From assembly GCA_001792895.1 (NCBI GenBank), contig MARA01000001.1, positions 3,038,001-3,102,000 of the forward strand: a DNA stretch of 64,000 nucleotides, in the 5' to 3' direction. Below, in pieces: positions 1 through 11,433 of this stretch. A program made the translations under genes and the position numbers. How positions within the stretch are numbered: the stretch's first letter is position 1; every line of letters starts with the position of its first letter. The notes under the pieces are model-generated. The model worked only from the letters and a program-made list of their open reading frames with translations, did no database searches and was not told the origin of the DNA. This DNA is from Lentinus brumalis (taxonomy: Eukaryota > Basidiomycota > Agaricomycetes > Polyporales > Polyporaceae).

Positions 1-1
1 A

Positions 2-1096
2 GCATGGCCCGCTAGACATGTGGCTCCCTTCCCCTGGCCCCTCTTGGAACACCTGACGCTCTCGCATCCCGACCCTGACGATGCGATATATGCACACCTC
101 CCGTCGTCCACCCGCAGTCTCTCTCTGCATAGCTGGCCGTCACAAGTCTACGACGTATACCTCCAAGAGGGCACAATGTCATATTCGGCATGGTCTCGTC
201 TTCCCCGAGGCATGCCTCTACCGTCCTCCGTCATGTTGCGCGTGGTGCAGGCGTGCAGCCATATCGCCAGCGACCTGACACGTCTCCACATTGAGTACTT
301 GGCTGACGACAATGAGGATGCTCTTTTGCAATATATCGCATCCACATACATCTCTCTCGCTGAACTCGAGATCCATCGTCGTTGTCCGCATGGTACCCCT
401 CATGTGTACGGGTGGTACTCGGTATGTCTCGCATTCATCCACTCCGGAATCTTGCAGTACTGACGGCCTTGTATACAGAACCTCGGGAAAGCGTGCGCGT
501 CCCTGACCAAGTTGCGCACTCTGAATGTCCAAACACCCCTGAATGACTATCCGAAGCGGGTCCATATCCCGAGGATAGCACGTTACTATACGGAATACTA
601 GCACCGTGCCTACGCAGAGAGGACTCTTCTCCGCGTCGCTACCGCCCTTGCCTGCATGCTCCCGCCCTCGGTGGAAACCATCGCGTTCCTCACCCCCGAC
701 AATTTCTGGCCACGTTGGGCCGTCTACAGCGTTCACGACGCCGCCGATGGGGACAGCCCGACAGTGAATATCCTCACTACTGAGCCTCCGGGAATATCTG
801 ACATCACAGCTCCCATAAACCCCAGTCCATCGACTTCCGTCTCGTCAATACCGACTGATGTAGCGGAAGAATTCTCTACTGGTCGCACTGACGTCGCAGG
901 GGTCTCGAACTCAAATTCAGCACCTGCGCCTGAGCAGGAGTCCAAGCACGCGCTTACTGTGGTAGAGACATCGCTCGGGGACGTCGAGAAGCTCGACGCA
1001 GTCAAGAAGCGGGTAGCGCGATACGAGTATCATCGTCTTGCTCAGGGAGGAGCTGGTCATTCTTGGTCCTTCGGAGACGGGCCACCGAGCTGCTGA
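2..1096 (+). pseudogene. F-box/LRR-like protein, copy 1 (5' cut by window edge, in-frame stop)
   Basis: This is the C-terminal part of a protein closely similar to the product of the minus-strand locus at 9227-11139. The shared blocks are APFPWPxLEHLTLS, LSLHSWPSQVYD, RLHxEYLADxxEDALLQ and ETIAFLTPDNFWPRW. The reading frame is open to the left edge, so the start lies outside the window. An intron at about 421-478 (gtatgt...acag) is shared with the other copies. After the block ending RYYTEY an in-frame TAG at 599-601 interrupts a frame that continues with the homologous YAExxLLxVATALA segment. It also has an in-frame insertion at about 751-1004. The full-length relative begins with an F-box-like segment, so the intact ancestor may have been an SCF-type substrate adaptor; that role is inferred. 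Pseudogene status rests on the stop codon. Confidence 0.7.
751..1004 (+). other. In-frame ~254-nt insertion in F-box-like copy 1
   Basis: Copies 2 and 3 pass from the segment (VHD/VAD)A(A)DGK directly to a short R-V/A-x-RYEYH segment. In copy 1 those two segments are about 250 nt apart. The inserted stretch is open in frame and encodes a Ser/Thr/Pro/Glu-rich, low-complexity segment. No GT...AG pair fits its borders exactly, so it does not look like a simple retained intron. The borders are accurate to a few bases. Confidence 0.6.
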
Positions 1097-1450
1097 CTTC
1101 TTTGCCTGCTGGTGTCAGCTTCCCTAGTCTCATACCAAGACCCTCCATGTGTCAGTTCTGAACCTAGCCGTGGGCCCGTGGTTCTGCTTCACGGGACACA
1201 TGTCGTACGATGTGAAGCCATGCATTAGGGTATAAATATGTACAGATACACGTAGACTACCTGCGATAACCATGATGATAGTACAACAAGCCAAAGCTAG
1301 ACTGAGTGAGCGTTCAATGTCCGAGTCGTACAATGCCTGAAATGGCGCCACACGGAAGGCTACTACATACTGGCCATCCTTTTCCTGCACCCCGTTCTCC
1401 GAATCGCAGCCCTAACGGCCTCGAAGGACTCGGAGAGCAGCGGACACAGG
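1097..1450. other. Intergenic, nothing recognised
   Basis: The interval separates the 3' ends of two convergent loci. A TATA-like ggtataaata lies near 1230, but no coding potential is convincing on either strand. Confidence 0.4.
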
Positions 1451-2652
1451 TCACTCGTCGTCCTCGAAGAACACAAACGGGAAGACCTCCTCCTCGACGG
1501 TTTCCAGTTTCTTCACCGAAGACTCGCCCTCGTCCTCACCAGCCTCTCTCTGTGCATCCTCCTCCTCCTCCTCACACGCCTCCTCCCATCCTTGCCACCA
1601 CCACTCCTCATCGTCCTCGCTCTCCTCGATGGCACCGTCCCCCTCCATCTTCTCCCCGAGGAACGCGCCTACAAGGTCTTCCGACGGGTAGCGGAAGACG
1701 ACCTGCGGCCGCCCCTCCGCCGGGAAGTTGACCGACTTCCTCCTCCCGCCCGACTCCGAGCGCTCAGAAGCGGAGTCTGCGTTCCCGATGCCTCCCTTCT
1801 CGATGGTCCCCGGGTGTGCCTCGTACACGGCCGGGCGCGATACGAGCGGTCGTCCGCGGTCCCGCTGCTCAGGCGGGGAGAGGGGCGAGTCCGAGTCGTC
1901 CGAGTCGTCGTCGCTGAACGGGCTCGATGTGCCGTAGTAGTCCGGGAAGCGGACGCGGGTCGCGTACGGGACGCAGCGCGCGTGGATGTGCGTGAGCGAG
2001 ACGTCGGTGGGCGAAATAGGACGGTCCGCATTACCGCTGCTCGGGCTCGTCGCGGACGACTCGCTGTATCGACGCATCGCGCGCGCTTCGACTGGGCATG
2101 TAGCCTGCGTCACCGGCAGCAATCAGTGTCCGGTCTGTGCGCATACATCGAGGGAAGACAGGTACGTACTGCCTCGTTGAATGCGGTATTGATCCTCGTC
2201 AGTCTTTCCAGGGCGCCTTCCGTGTTCCATATCGGGATCAGGCCAACTGCGCCCGTGCGGAGGACTCGCACGCGCACGGCGTACTCGTCGATCTCCTCCA
2301 AGACCTCGACACGGTCTCCAGGCTCGACGGAGACAGGCTCGCGCGAGAAGGGAGGGGGCAAGAACCTCGAGGTGGGGAACGCATCCTTCGTGTAGTGGAT
2401 GCCCGCCTTCGCATCCTGAAAAGCATTGCTCCATGTGAGCGGCGGCGGGGAGTACATCATCTTCGAGGACGAGGGCGGAGACGTGGAAGAAGAGGAAATA
2501 GGCGAAATGGATCGCCGCCGACCCCGGGGCTTCTCAATTTCGAACTTCGGGGTAGGAGATCCGCGCTGGAGATCCTGGGTCGCGATATGCGGGAGAGAGG
2601 GCGAATGCGAGTGGGAGTTCCGGGTCGTCGAAACCTCGGTGGAGACCGGCAT
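1451..2652 (-). CDS. SH3-domain protein, Tea4/Bud14-like, with PP1-docking motifs
   Basis: Two exons (2652-2170 and 2104-1451) are joined in phase 0 across a 65-nt intron (gtacgt...gcag). The N-terminus is Ser/Pro-rich and basic. It is followed by an SH3 core, roughly residues 105-160, starting PGDRVEVLEEID and ending in a WNTEGALERLTRINxxFNEA extension of the type seen in Tea4/Bud14 proteins. The C-terminal half has a DDDSDDSD acidic run, two RVxF-type PP1 docking motifs (TRVRF and RKSVNF), a VVFRYPSEDL block and a highly acidic tail. Tea4/Bud14 proteins recruit type-1 phosphatase to sites of polarised growth, and this protein fits that role though it is short (about 380 aa). The start is the first ATG after a pyrimidine-rich leader; an upstream exon cannot be excluded. 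Confidence 0.7.
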
Positions 2653-4566
2653 TCTGTCTGCGTGGACTTGAACGGGGATAGGATTTGCGTTCGCGGATGC
2701 GGATTTTCGGTAGAAGAATTCGGAGTGAGGAAATCGCGGGGCGGGCGGGTAGACTTTAAGTATATGACCGTGGGTGAGGGGGCTGGAGTAACGCAGGAGA
2801 CCAAAGATGAGCGGAGACGAATATACGCGACGGCACCGGACGTACTGCACTCGTCAGCAGGCGGGTCTGCGTCTGCCTAAGCTCGTCGCCGGTCGGGGGC
2901 GCGTCGGGGATGAACGAGGCTGATGCTGGTTGACTAAGCACAGCCGGAGAACCTGGTGGAGCCAAATCGGAACAATCAGCCCTCGAACCGGGTCCCAGCC
3001 ACGTCGGCTTGCTCACTCACTGTGCCGAAGTAGTATGGGAGAGGTGTCGGGGTCGAGAGAGCTCGAGCAGTGTACGCAGGACGAGGGGGAGGCGATGCGC
3101 CAGCTGGAGGCTAGGTGCGTGCCCTTGAGCTCTATTTCAGCTCTATCGTGGCTTGATAGCGTGCGCCCCTTGATAGACGCGACAGCATCAGCTGGCATGG
3201 ACTCCCAGGCCAGAAGGGAGCGTAGGTTGGCAGAAGTGTGGGGAAGGCTCACATGGGCCTCTTCGCGGGGACGGAATCGCTGATCGTGGCGAAGGCCAAC
3301 ACCGCGCGAAGCATCCTCCCCGCAGTCTTCCCACCCCGCGAGAGACATATCTAGGAATAGGTTGCCCCCGGTCGCAGTTAAGTGGGGCGGTGTCTTGGAG
3401 CCTGAGCCCGTCCTCTCAGGAAGGGGCTCTCGTTGCGACGCCCGCAATGCATACCACTCGGAGCGTGCGCCCGGTGGCCCGAGTCCCGAACAGGATGTGT
3501 CGCGAGTGTGTCAAGGCGTCGACGACCCCCCGGTCAGCTGAGAGTGCTTGATGAGCCTCGGTCGCAGCAGCTATACAGACTCAGTCGCCGGACAGCAAGC
3601 TTCCCAAGTTCAAGTCGCCGTTGACGAGACGGAGAACGGCACTCGGGTCCTGCATCCCGATGTGTTGTATTTCGGAGAAGTTGCCCTGAAGATGCGCGCA
3701 CAGAGGGTGGGATGACAAGATGGCGGCAGACGACAAGTCGACGGAGTGATCATCTGCTCGTCTGACCCATGCCGCCGGCGCTTCCACCCGTCAAAACACG
3801 AGGCTATCCACCTCCTTCGCGAAAAGATGTCCGGGACATTCCCTGCTCCGCTTGTAAAGTCAAACGACATACACAAACCTCGATAATAAGTCATACGAGG
3901 TCGATGCAGTCTCGGTGGGTGCGGAGAACTCAGAGATGGACTAAGGTAATCAATCACCTCAGCGCTATGACGCAATCGTAAGTCGTTCGATGAAGGGCGT
4001 GAACCCGATCGCCCACAAACCTGACGCTTGCATGAATGATTCAGATTGGTATCGACGTAGACCGCCCCGATATTGCGAAGGAGGACCGACAAAGTCCAAT
4101 ATATCAACGTCACATCCACGACTGGCATAGCCTGGAGACTGACCATGGGATAATGGTGAAAAATGGGCGAGGGACCTATCACTCACCTCAATGCCTCTCT
4201 GATTTTTCACACATGGGATACGTCTGCTTTCCACATACGATGGCGGGTCAGTTTCTTTTGTCGGGGCATTTTGAATGTCCCTTCGCCAGGAAATTCACCG
4301 CCATTGCCAATGAAAGTTTACATGTCCCACTCTTTTCGTCTCAAAGGAAATGAGCGCACATGGAACATTTCAGGTGGCTGCCACCGCGATGTTCTCGCAA
4401 TTTCCTTTACGGCGAGCTTTCTTGTCGTCGGAAATTGGTGAGGCAGCGCACGAAAAGCTATCAATTCTTCTTAGTGTCCACCGACGACGTGTCAGGTCAC
4501 TGACATAGAAAATGACAGGCCCACCACCGATTTCTGCCGGAGATTCCGAGGAATGCCTGTCGTGAT
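2653..4566. other. Gene-poor interval, no supported gene
   Basis: Open frames of 100-190 codons occur on both strands (for example minus 3013-3447 and minus 3610-4182). None shows a recognisable domain, plausible composition or consistent splice pattern. The part nearest 2652 is probably the promoter and leader of the SH3 gene, with an atacttaaagt element on the minus strand near 2760. Confidence 0.4.
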
Positions 4567-6851
4567 TCACGCAGCAACCCTGTTCCACCCCAGAGGCTCG
4601 CCCCACGACCGCCACATCCGATCCAGCACACGCAGCTTGTCCGCCCGACCAAGGCTGGGGTCCTCCAAGTCTGCGACATCCTCCAGGAAGCCCTCGCGCA
4701 AGCGAGAGTGAGCCGGCAAGGTGGTCTCCGCATACTGCCGCAGGTGCGTCACAGACAGCAGCACAAGTCCGGAGGTGAGTGGCGACACAGACACAGACGA
4801 CTTTTGCATCGAGGGTACGGGATGAGCCCGGTGGTGGTGCGACGAGGGCTGCGCGACGAGTAGACGCTCTAGCCGTCTGGAGCACGGGGGCTAAAAGTTA
4901 GCACAACGACGCATACTTGAAGAAGAGACGGTCAAGAAGACGCACCTCATGGTCAGCCAGACGCTGCTGCGCCTCGCCTTACCGCCATATCGTCCCCGGC
5001 CTTTCCCGCCGGACCATACGTTGCGGAGATAGCCCGCGAACCCATAGACAATGGCCAATGCAGGCGCGACGCCGACGAACGCGAACGTCAGCTCCTGTGA
5101 CTTGAGCAGCTTGTCAATTCCGGCCAGCGCCTGGTTGATGTCGACCTGCGTGCCAAAGACAGGTCAAAGCCGTGTCGCAGATCGTGATGGAGAACCTCGA
5201 CAGACCTTCGCCTTCTGTACCTGGATGAAGAGCGACCGCAGCAGCGTACCCTGTACGGCAGACTTGAGCGGGCTCTTGATGTCCTCTTCATATATCTGCA
5301 TAACCGCGGTCAGGTCTCCCATCTGCACCTGTTGGGAGAGGGCCTGAAGCTCCGGTTGCGCGTAGTGCAGCTTCTCCTGCGCGAGCGCAAGTGTCATCCG
5401 TTCCAGGGACTGCAAACGTAGGCGATGTTAGCGACAACGCGGTATGGGCAGGTTGCGGACGGAACTCACGTCGAGGTCCGCGCGGAGGCTCTCTTTCGTG
5501 ACGATAACGCCCTCATCTCTGCCCGCCCGCACGGTGTGCACGATGCCGCGCAAGGGCTCCAATACCCAGTCTTCCCAAAAACCCTTCGCTGTCTGCACCG
5601 CGTCTTGCGCAAACTCCTCCAAGGATGCGCGCGAAGCGTATGCCGACCGGATGGCGTAGAGGGCGAGCGGCGGGAGGATCACGAGCTGAGGCCAAACCAG
5701 CGTGAGTCTTGAGGGCCGCGTAAGGTTTCCAGTTTTGACATCGGCGTTATGTAGCGATCGGTGGGACGGTAGCGTGAGGTTCGCGAGCACTGCCAGAGAC
5801 TCGAGCACGCGTCCGGGGGAGGCGTCCTCGACGAAAGGCGCCGTCTCCTCTCCGTTGATGATGGCCTGCAGGTAGTGCGCGAACTGCGCGAGGATGAAGA
5901 GCGCCTCGTTGCTATCCGGAGCCTCCAGCGCCGCAGAGAGCTTGTCCCGCAGGTCGACAAGCATCCCAAGCACCTCGGCGCGCTCATCGCGGATGCGCGT
6001 CAGCTCCCTCTGCTTGTACGCGCATTCGCCCCGTCCGAGGTCGATGGGCAGTGTCGCGACCGTGCTGCAGACACGCGCCACACTGGACAAAGTGTGGACA
6101 AACGCGCTGTATGCGGAGGTGGCCGTTCGCGTTGGTGATGAAGATATCGAGAATGGCGTCTTGCAAGGGGATATCAGGGTTATACTGTAAGGCTGCTCGT
6201 GGAGGTGGGGGAATAGTGCGAGGGTCAAAACGTTCGGGCGAAGGGTGCTACTGGACGGGAAGAGGCGGCGCAACGAGGACGGCTTGAAGACGGAAAGTTG
6301 TACAGGTATGTTATGCGTCCGTAACGTCGAAAGCACGACTTTGGAAACAGCCGCGACGCGTATTGGTAGGGCTGCAGCATATATCATACGCATGTCAGAG
6401 CAGAGGACGACAGGTCAGACCGGAGACTCAACTCGGAGGACTCACTTTGCAGGAGATAGTAGGCCACTTGTCTCCTCGACCGGCTCAGGTCACTCCACCA
6501 CTCTAACTCTCTCTCCGTCTCGCTAGCCTCTTCAAGGAATATCGTCAGAGCCTGCGCATAGAGCTCAAGCGCGAGTTTGCTCAAAATCGCGCGTCGCAGG
6601 GCGTGTTCTTCCCCGTCCGCCAATCCGGCGGAGAGCAGCTGCTGGTTGTACTCGAGGTCTTGCAGCGCCGCTATGCATTCGCGCGTTGCTTCAGGAGACC
6701 TCGACTGCTCAAGCTTGACCAAGAGTCCACCAAGAACTTCTTTGGAGTGCGTAGAAGAGATCTGGACACCCTCGCTGCTGGGCGTCGGCGCGTTCGTCGG
6801 GACGGCCTTTAGCGAGAGGTCAGCGACTATGTGAGAGACGAAGGTCGACAT
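4567..6851 (-). CDS. NCA2: NCA2-family mitochondrial protein (nuclear control of ATPase 2)
   Basis: This is a multi-exon gene starting at ATG 6851 and ending at TGA 4567-4569. The first exon (MSTFVSHIVADL...) ends at a gtgagt donor near 6448. The next long exon holds the NCA2 core with LVWPQLVILPPLALYAIRS (a membrane segment), ASLEEFAQDAVQTAKGFWED, EPLRGIVHTVRAGRDEGVIV and ESLRADL. Later exons give SLERMTLALAQEKL, YEEDIKSPLKSAVQGTLLRS, LFIQVQKAKV, IDKLLKSQELTFAFVGVAPA (a second membrane segment) and the basic GGKGRGRYGGKARR motif. The last exon ends GEPLGWNRVAA. In yeast, NCA2 acts with NCA3 on expression of the mitochondrially encoded ATP synthase subunits Atp6/Atp8 and lies in the mitochondrial membranes. 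Family assignment is firm; small exon edges are approximate. Confidence 0.9.
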
Positions 6852-7396
6852 GGGTGGTTCGAGGTAGCAAGCTCGAGCTCAGTTCATCGCAGCAGCGTCC
6901 AGTGGATATCAACGTCGGCGGCGTCGAGCAGTCGGAGTCGGAGGACGACGCGGACGATGGTGTCGCTCGCGCCTCCTGCGTCATGCACGCGGGCGCGGCC
7001 GAGCGCCCACCTTGCCTCCTTCTCATCTCCGAGTACCCGCGACTTGCAAGTCATCTCGTCTTTGATTATGGCTGATGAGTGATCGTCATGATGATGCTGA
7101 CGGTCACCATGCAATGCTGTAAGTACTGACATAGGGAACGTCACTCCGGGATCACACAGGGCGGTGAACCGCGCAGAGTATCGCTTCACGCAGACCGACA
7201 GATGGCGCAGCACGCGTACTGTTTGTTGCAGACTGGGGATGGCTCTGTACCCGCTTGCCAAGGCCAAGGTGGCGAGCCCCATATAATTATCTCGAGCAGG
7301 TCTTCTCACTCGCCACTTCATTCGCTCGCCCATACCGCATTGTGAGTGCGGACCACCCTGATGATTGCGCAAAGACTGACAATTTGAGCATCAAAG
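6852..7396. other. Divergent promoter region between NCA2 and the HET-domain gene
   Basis: The 545-bp gap separates divergent start codons. A TATA-like ccatataatta lies near 7278. A 162-codon open frame on the minus strand (6884-7372) starts at a TTG and ends 33 nt before the NCA2 start. It has no recognised domain, and I do not call it as a gene. Confidence 0.45.
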
Positions 7397-8937
7397 ATGC
7401 GTCTCCTGGATACACGCACCGGCGAGTTCGTTTGGGTCAGCGATCCAACGATCCTCCGATTCGCCATCGTCTCGCACGTGTGGTCAATCGACGGAGAGCA
7501 GTCGTACCAGGACCTCCTCCAAATCCAACATGATGTGCGCACTGAGAGAGCGCTGAACCCCGAACTGCCCGTGGACAGTGTCCTTCACAGGGCGTCCCCG
7601 AAGATCCGTGATTCCTGCGCATACGCCCTCGCGGACGGCTTTGACTTCCTCTGGCTCGACTCCTGTTGTATCGACAAGACCAGCAGCGCGGAACTCTCAG
7701 AGGCCATCAATTCGATGTACGCATGGTACAGTCTCTCAACTGTCTGCTATGCGTTCCTCCACGACGTCGATCCAGACGAAGACCCTCGTCTTCCCCAATC
7801 GACCTTCCGCAGGAGCCGTTGGCACACCCGCGGATGGACCCTCCAAGAACTCATCGCCCCGCGGGTCGTCATCTTCGTCTCCGGAGCATGGCGCTCCCTC
7901 GGGACCAAGAGCGAGCTGGCCGACATGATTGAGGAGGTGACCGGAGTCGACCGAGGAGTCCTCACCCACACGAACCCTCTCTCCTCCGTCACCGTTGCGC
8001 GTCGCATGTCGTGGGCAGCAGGGCGTGTCACGACGCGCAAGGAGGATGAAGCGTACTCACTGATGGGTGTCTTCGGTGTCAACATGCCCGCCATCTACGG
8101 AGAGGGTGCGCTGGCATTTGGTCGGCTCCAGGAGGAGATCCTCAAGCAGGTTCCGGATCAAACCATCTTCGTCTGGGACACAGGCCATACCGCCTTGGAT
8201 GGGGATGAATACGACGATTCAAGAAGCTCGCTGCTCGCTGCGTCTCCATCAGCGTTCGCGCACTCTGCCGGAGTGACACCTATCTCTCGCGAGGACCTCC
8301 TCCGTCGAGTACATACAGCCACCACACCCGCCTGGTACATCCCTACCTCCCGCGGGCTACGCACCACCTTCCCAATCCTACGAGTAGGCCCGCATACTCT
8401 CTCGCCGTGCTGGCCTGTGTGGACGAGCACGGAGACCTGCTGGCACTTGTGTTGAAGAAGTCCGCTGGAGACGTCCACTCGGTTGGCGTCGTCGGATGGA
8501 ACGCGGTTCGTGCCAGGTATCGCTCCATGCTGCATTCACCCTCGTGGAACCCTGCACCTAGCGTTCACCCGCGGCGCGATATGCTAGGAGATGAGCAGTA
8601 TACTCGTATCGTCCGCCTGCGACGATACCCAAGCCGCGGCGTGGCCCTTGCGGAGGTTGTAATTGTCCACCGTCCATTCCACCGTCCTCAAGCCGATACG
8701 TCTACGGCATGGGACAGTTGGGACACAACCAATGTTCCCTTTCAGGACACGTTTGACGTGGAGGACCCTTCCACGCGGCGGAGCTCACGCTCCTCACTGG
8801 CTGAGGATCTCTTCACAGCTATGATCTACTTCTTCTATTCGTTGTCTTTGCTAGTGATAGTCGCGGTACTGCTTACGGCTCTTATCATGGCCACCGGTTA
8901 TTCATTTCGAGCACCACGCATGTTGCGGTGGTGGTGA
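7397..8937 (+). CDS. HET-domain (heterokaryon incompatibility) protein with C-terminal membrane helix; probable frameshift
   Basis: The ATG at 7397 opens a frame with the HET-domain blocks in order: RLLDTRTGEF, AIVSHVW, KIRDSCAYALADGFDFLWLD followed by SCCIDK, EAINSMYAWYSLSTVCYAFL, RGWTLQELIAP, ARRMSWAAGRVTTRKEDEAY followed by SLMGVFGVNMPAIYGEG. HET proteins trigger cell death on non-self recognition after hyphal fusion. The first frame stops at 8455. The homologous continuation (YSLAVLACVDEHGDLLALVL onward) is in another frame from about 8390 to 8937 and ends with a hydrophobic helix near its C-terminus. No GT...AG pair joins the frames without removing the conserved RGLRTTFPIL segment, so a 1-nt indel (real or an assembly error) near 8380-8405 is likely. 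The exact fate of the protein is open. Confidence 0.75.
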
Positions 8938-9226
8938 TGCGCAGTCCTCTGACAATGGGCTTCTCTGGAGATGAGCCTGCAGTAGCCCTCTACTATATAT
9001 ATCAACTTATTATCGACTTGTCACTGGGATCTAGACACGGCTCGGGCTCGTCTTACTCTCCCGATTGTAACAGGCCTTCCGGGTCTATTCAAGTTCATCG
9101 CAAACATCGTGCCCCTGCGAAACAAGCAACCTCTCATAACCGATTGTCTCCAGATTGTTGTTCTACTCGTACATACATGGTTACATGACAGGAAGCTCTG
9201 GAAGACTCCAAGTCCGGCGTTCCATA
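8938..9226. other. Intergenic between HET gene and F-box-like copy 2
   Basis: The two convergent loci end here. A tatatatatc run occurs at about 8995-9004. Nothing else is recognised. Confidence 0.35.
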
Positions 9227-11139
9227 TCAGAATGGCCAGCAATGACCAGCACCACCCTGGGCAAGACGGTGATACTCGTACCGCACTACCCGCTCCTTCC
9301 CATCAGCGGCGTCGGCGACGGTGTAGATGGCCCAACGCGGCCAAAAGTTGTCGGGTGTCAAGAACGCGATGGTCTCCACCGAAGGTGCCAGCATGTTTGC
9401 GAGAGCGGTAGCCACACTGAGCAGAACCGTCTCCGCGTACGTCTGGTGTTGGCTTTCAGTATGGAAAAGCGCCATCCTCGGGATCCATTCTCGATCGGGG
9501 TAGTCACCGAGATGTGTATGGACGTATAGGGCGCGTAGCTGAGTTAGTGAGGCGCACGCTCTCCCAAGGGTATTCTGTGCACAGGGTCATCAGCGCTGAG
9601 GTATGTAGAAGCATCAATGAGACGACATGCCATGCGCCAAGCTGGATCCTGGGGTATAAAATCACTGGGACACTGCCGGTGAATCTCGAGTTCTATGAGA
9701 GAGGGGAGTGCGGATGTTATGCACTGCAATAGCGCATCCTCTTCTTTATCAGCCAAGTACTCGGTGTGGAGACGAGTGAGGTGGCCGGCGACAGTGTTAC
9801 AAGCTTGCAACACGCGCAGAGCGACTGAGGCCGGCAGAGGCGCCCCTTTTGGAAGACGAGACCACGCGGCCAAGGACATCTCCCTGTGCGACAGTGTGCG
9901 TCGTACACTTGGGACGGCCAGCTGTGCAAAGAGAGACTGCGGATAGATGATGGGAGGATAGTATATAATGCATCGTCGGGACTGTGAGGCGAGAGCGTGA
10001 GATGTTCCAAGGTGGGCCAGGGGAAGGGAGCCCTGTAATCCCTGGGACATGCTACGTGAGGCCGGGCGGTCTCAAGGTTCAGTGCGAGCAGGCTGGGCAT
10101 CCTCATCAAGAGGCACACGTACGGTGTGTCTGACTCCAGATGTTCGCCTCGCAAGGTGAACTCGCGAAGAAGCGGCCAGTGCGTCTCGTTTATGGTATTG
10201 ACCGGGGCGTAGATACTTGGAATGCAAAGTGTCTCCAGGGAAGGGGCGAGTCCGCGCAAGATCGTCGCAAGAGCCCGCCTTGCGGCATCTGCGGGGTATC
10301 CAGGAGGGATCCCAGCCAAGCGCACCTCATATGAGAAGGATATCACGGGCGCAAGACCTTCACAGCGAAGATCATCGCCGCCGTCGGTAACTGCGCCGTC
10401 TAAGGTCGGATAGATCTCATGGTTGACCATCTTGAACTCGCGCAAGTGTGGCACCGACAGGATGGCTTTCAAGGCGGCCAGCGAGATATCGTACACACCG
10501 TCGCGATCACCGTGCACGTAAACGGAACGCAAGTGAGGCATGTGGTACAAGTGCCTGTCCAGGGGTCGAAGAGACTGCCTAGCTCGGGGTGAACGGCGTA
10601 CTCGACAGGGCCTTTGGGGGGATGGATTTGGCGCGCAGATACTCTCTTGTACAGCTCCTCATGGCGTCGACGATTGTCAAAGCGAAGACTCCTATGGATG
10701 CTGATGATCAACCTCTTCCTCCCAGCATGAGACAGGTCGCGTCACGTACTGGATATAATGCCATACAGATGGCGGTGGCAATTTCTCCTGGGTAATGCAT
10801 CCGTTCACTTTGACGGTGCAGGTATCAAAAAGAGATGACATGCATAGATTGCGCATATGGCTGCAAGTTTGTGCCAGCGCGCATAGGGAAGGTGTGCGAT
10901 ACCAGCTTTGAGTGTCGGTGGAAATTATGCGAACGATGTTCAAAAGTACGTCCCCATTCAATTGAGTCAACCTTGCGCATTGTTGCTTGGTTAGTGAGTG
11001 TACGATTGGGAGCTATACAAACATACGAGCCGAGTTCCCTGGCCATAAGAGTCCGATGCTCGTCTTCCGGTGAAAGAGCAGGTCCGTCTTCGATCGTGGA
11101 GGTGCGACCACCAGCTGTGACAAAGTCATCGTTCTCCAT
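9227..11139 (-). pseudogene. F-box/LRR-like protein, copy 2 (full length, two frameshifts)
   Basis: This is the most complete of three related copies. The probable start is ATG 11139. A 55-nt intron (11026-10972) joins ARELGS to LTQLNGDVLLNIVRII, an F-box-like segment, and a second intron near 10758-10700 follows WHYIQ. Leu-rich repeat-like blocks follow (MPHLRSVYVHG, LAPSLETLCIPSI, LTLSPHSPDDALY), then the C-terminal LAPSVETIAFLTPDNFWPRW block and TGA at 9227. The frame changes twice without a usable intron. One change is near 10570, at a run of four C, between GSLFD and the HLYHMPHL segment. The other is near 9890-9910, where copy 1 has one extra base. The last intron uses a GC...AG pair where copies 1 and 3 have GT...AG. 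F-box proteins are SCF ubiquitin-ligase adaptors; this locus is probably inactive unless the indels are sequence errors. Confidence 0.65.
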
Positions 11140-11433
11140 GTACTAATTAACACGGCGAGGAGAGTGGGCAAGTGTCTGTAATTGAACCAGAGCAATAATC
11201 GATGGATGAGACCCGAGTTCAACGTTCAATCATTGGGTCCGCGTTACCTCAGCTAACGCCCGTGCTGGAAGCCGGGGCGGCGAGCCGGTCTCGTGTATGA
11301 CGTCAGTGGATTGGGAGGACACGGTGTCCGTGCCATGACCGCGCTGCAGACTTGTCCCAACGTCGACGATACCCTCTCATAGACCTCATATCCAGCTCAC
11401 AGCGCAAGCCTGTTGGCTGACACTACTCTAGAC

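Noticed and set aside
6884..7372. 162-codon minus-strand open frame just upstream of NCA2
   Set aside because: It starts at TTG, sits in the NCA2/HET divergent promoter and has no recognised domain. It could be an upstream exon of something, but nothing supports this.
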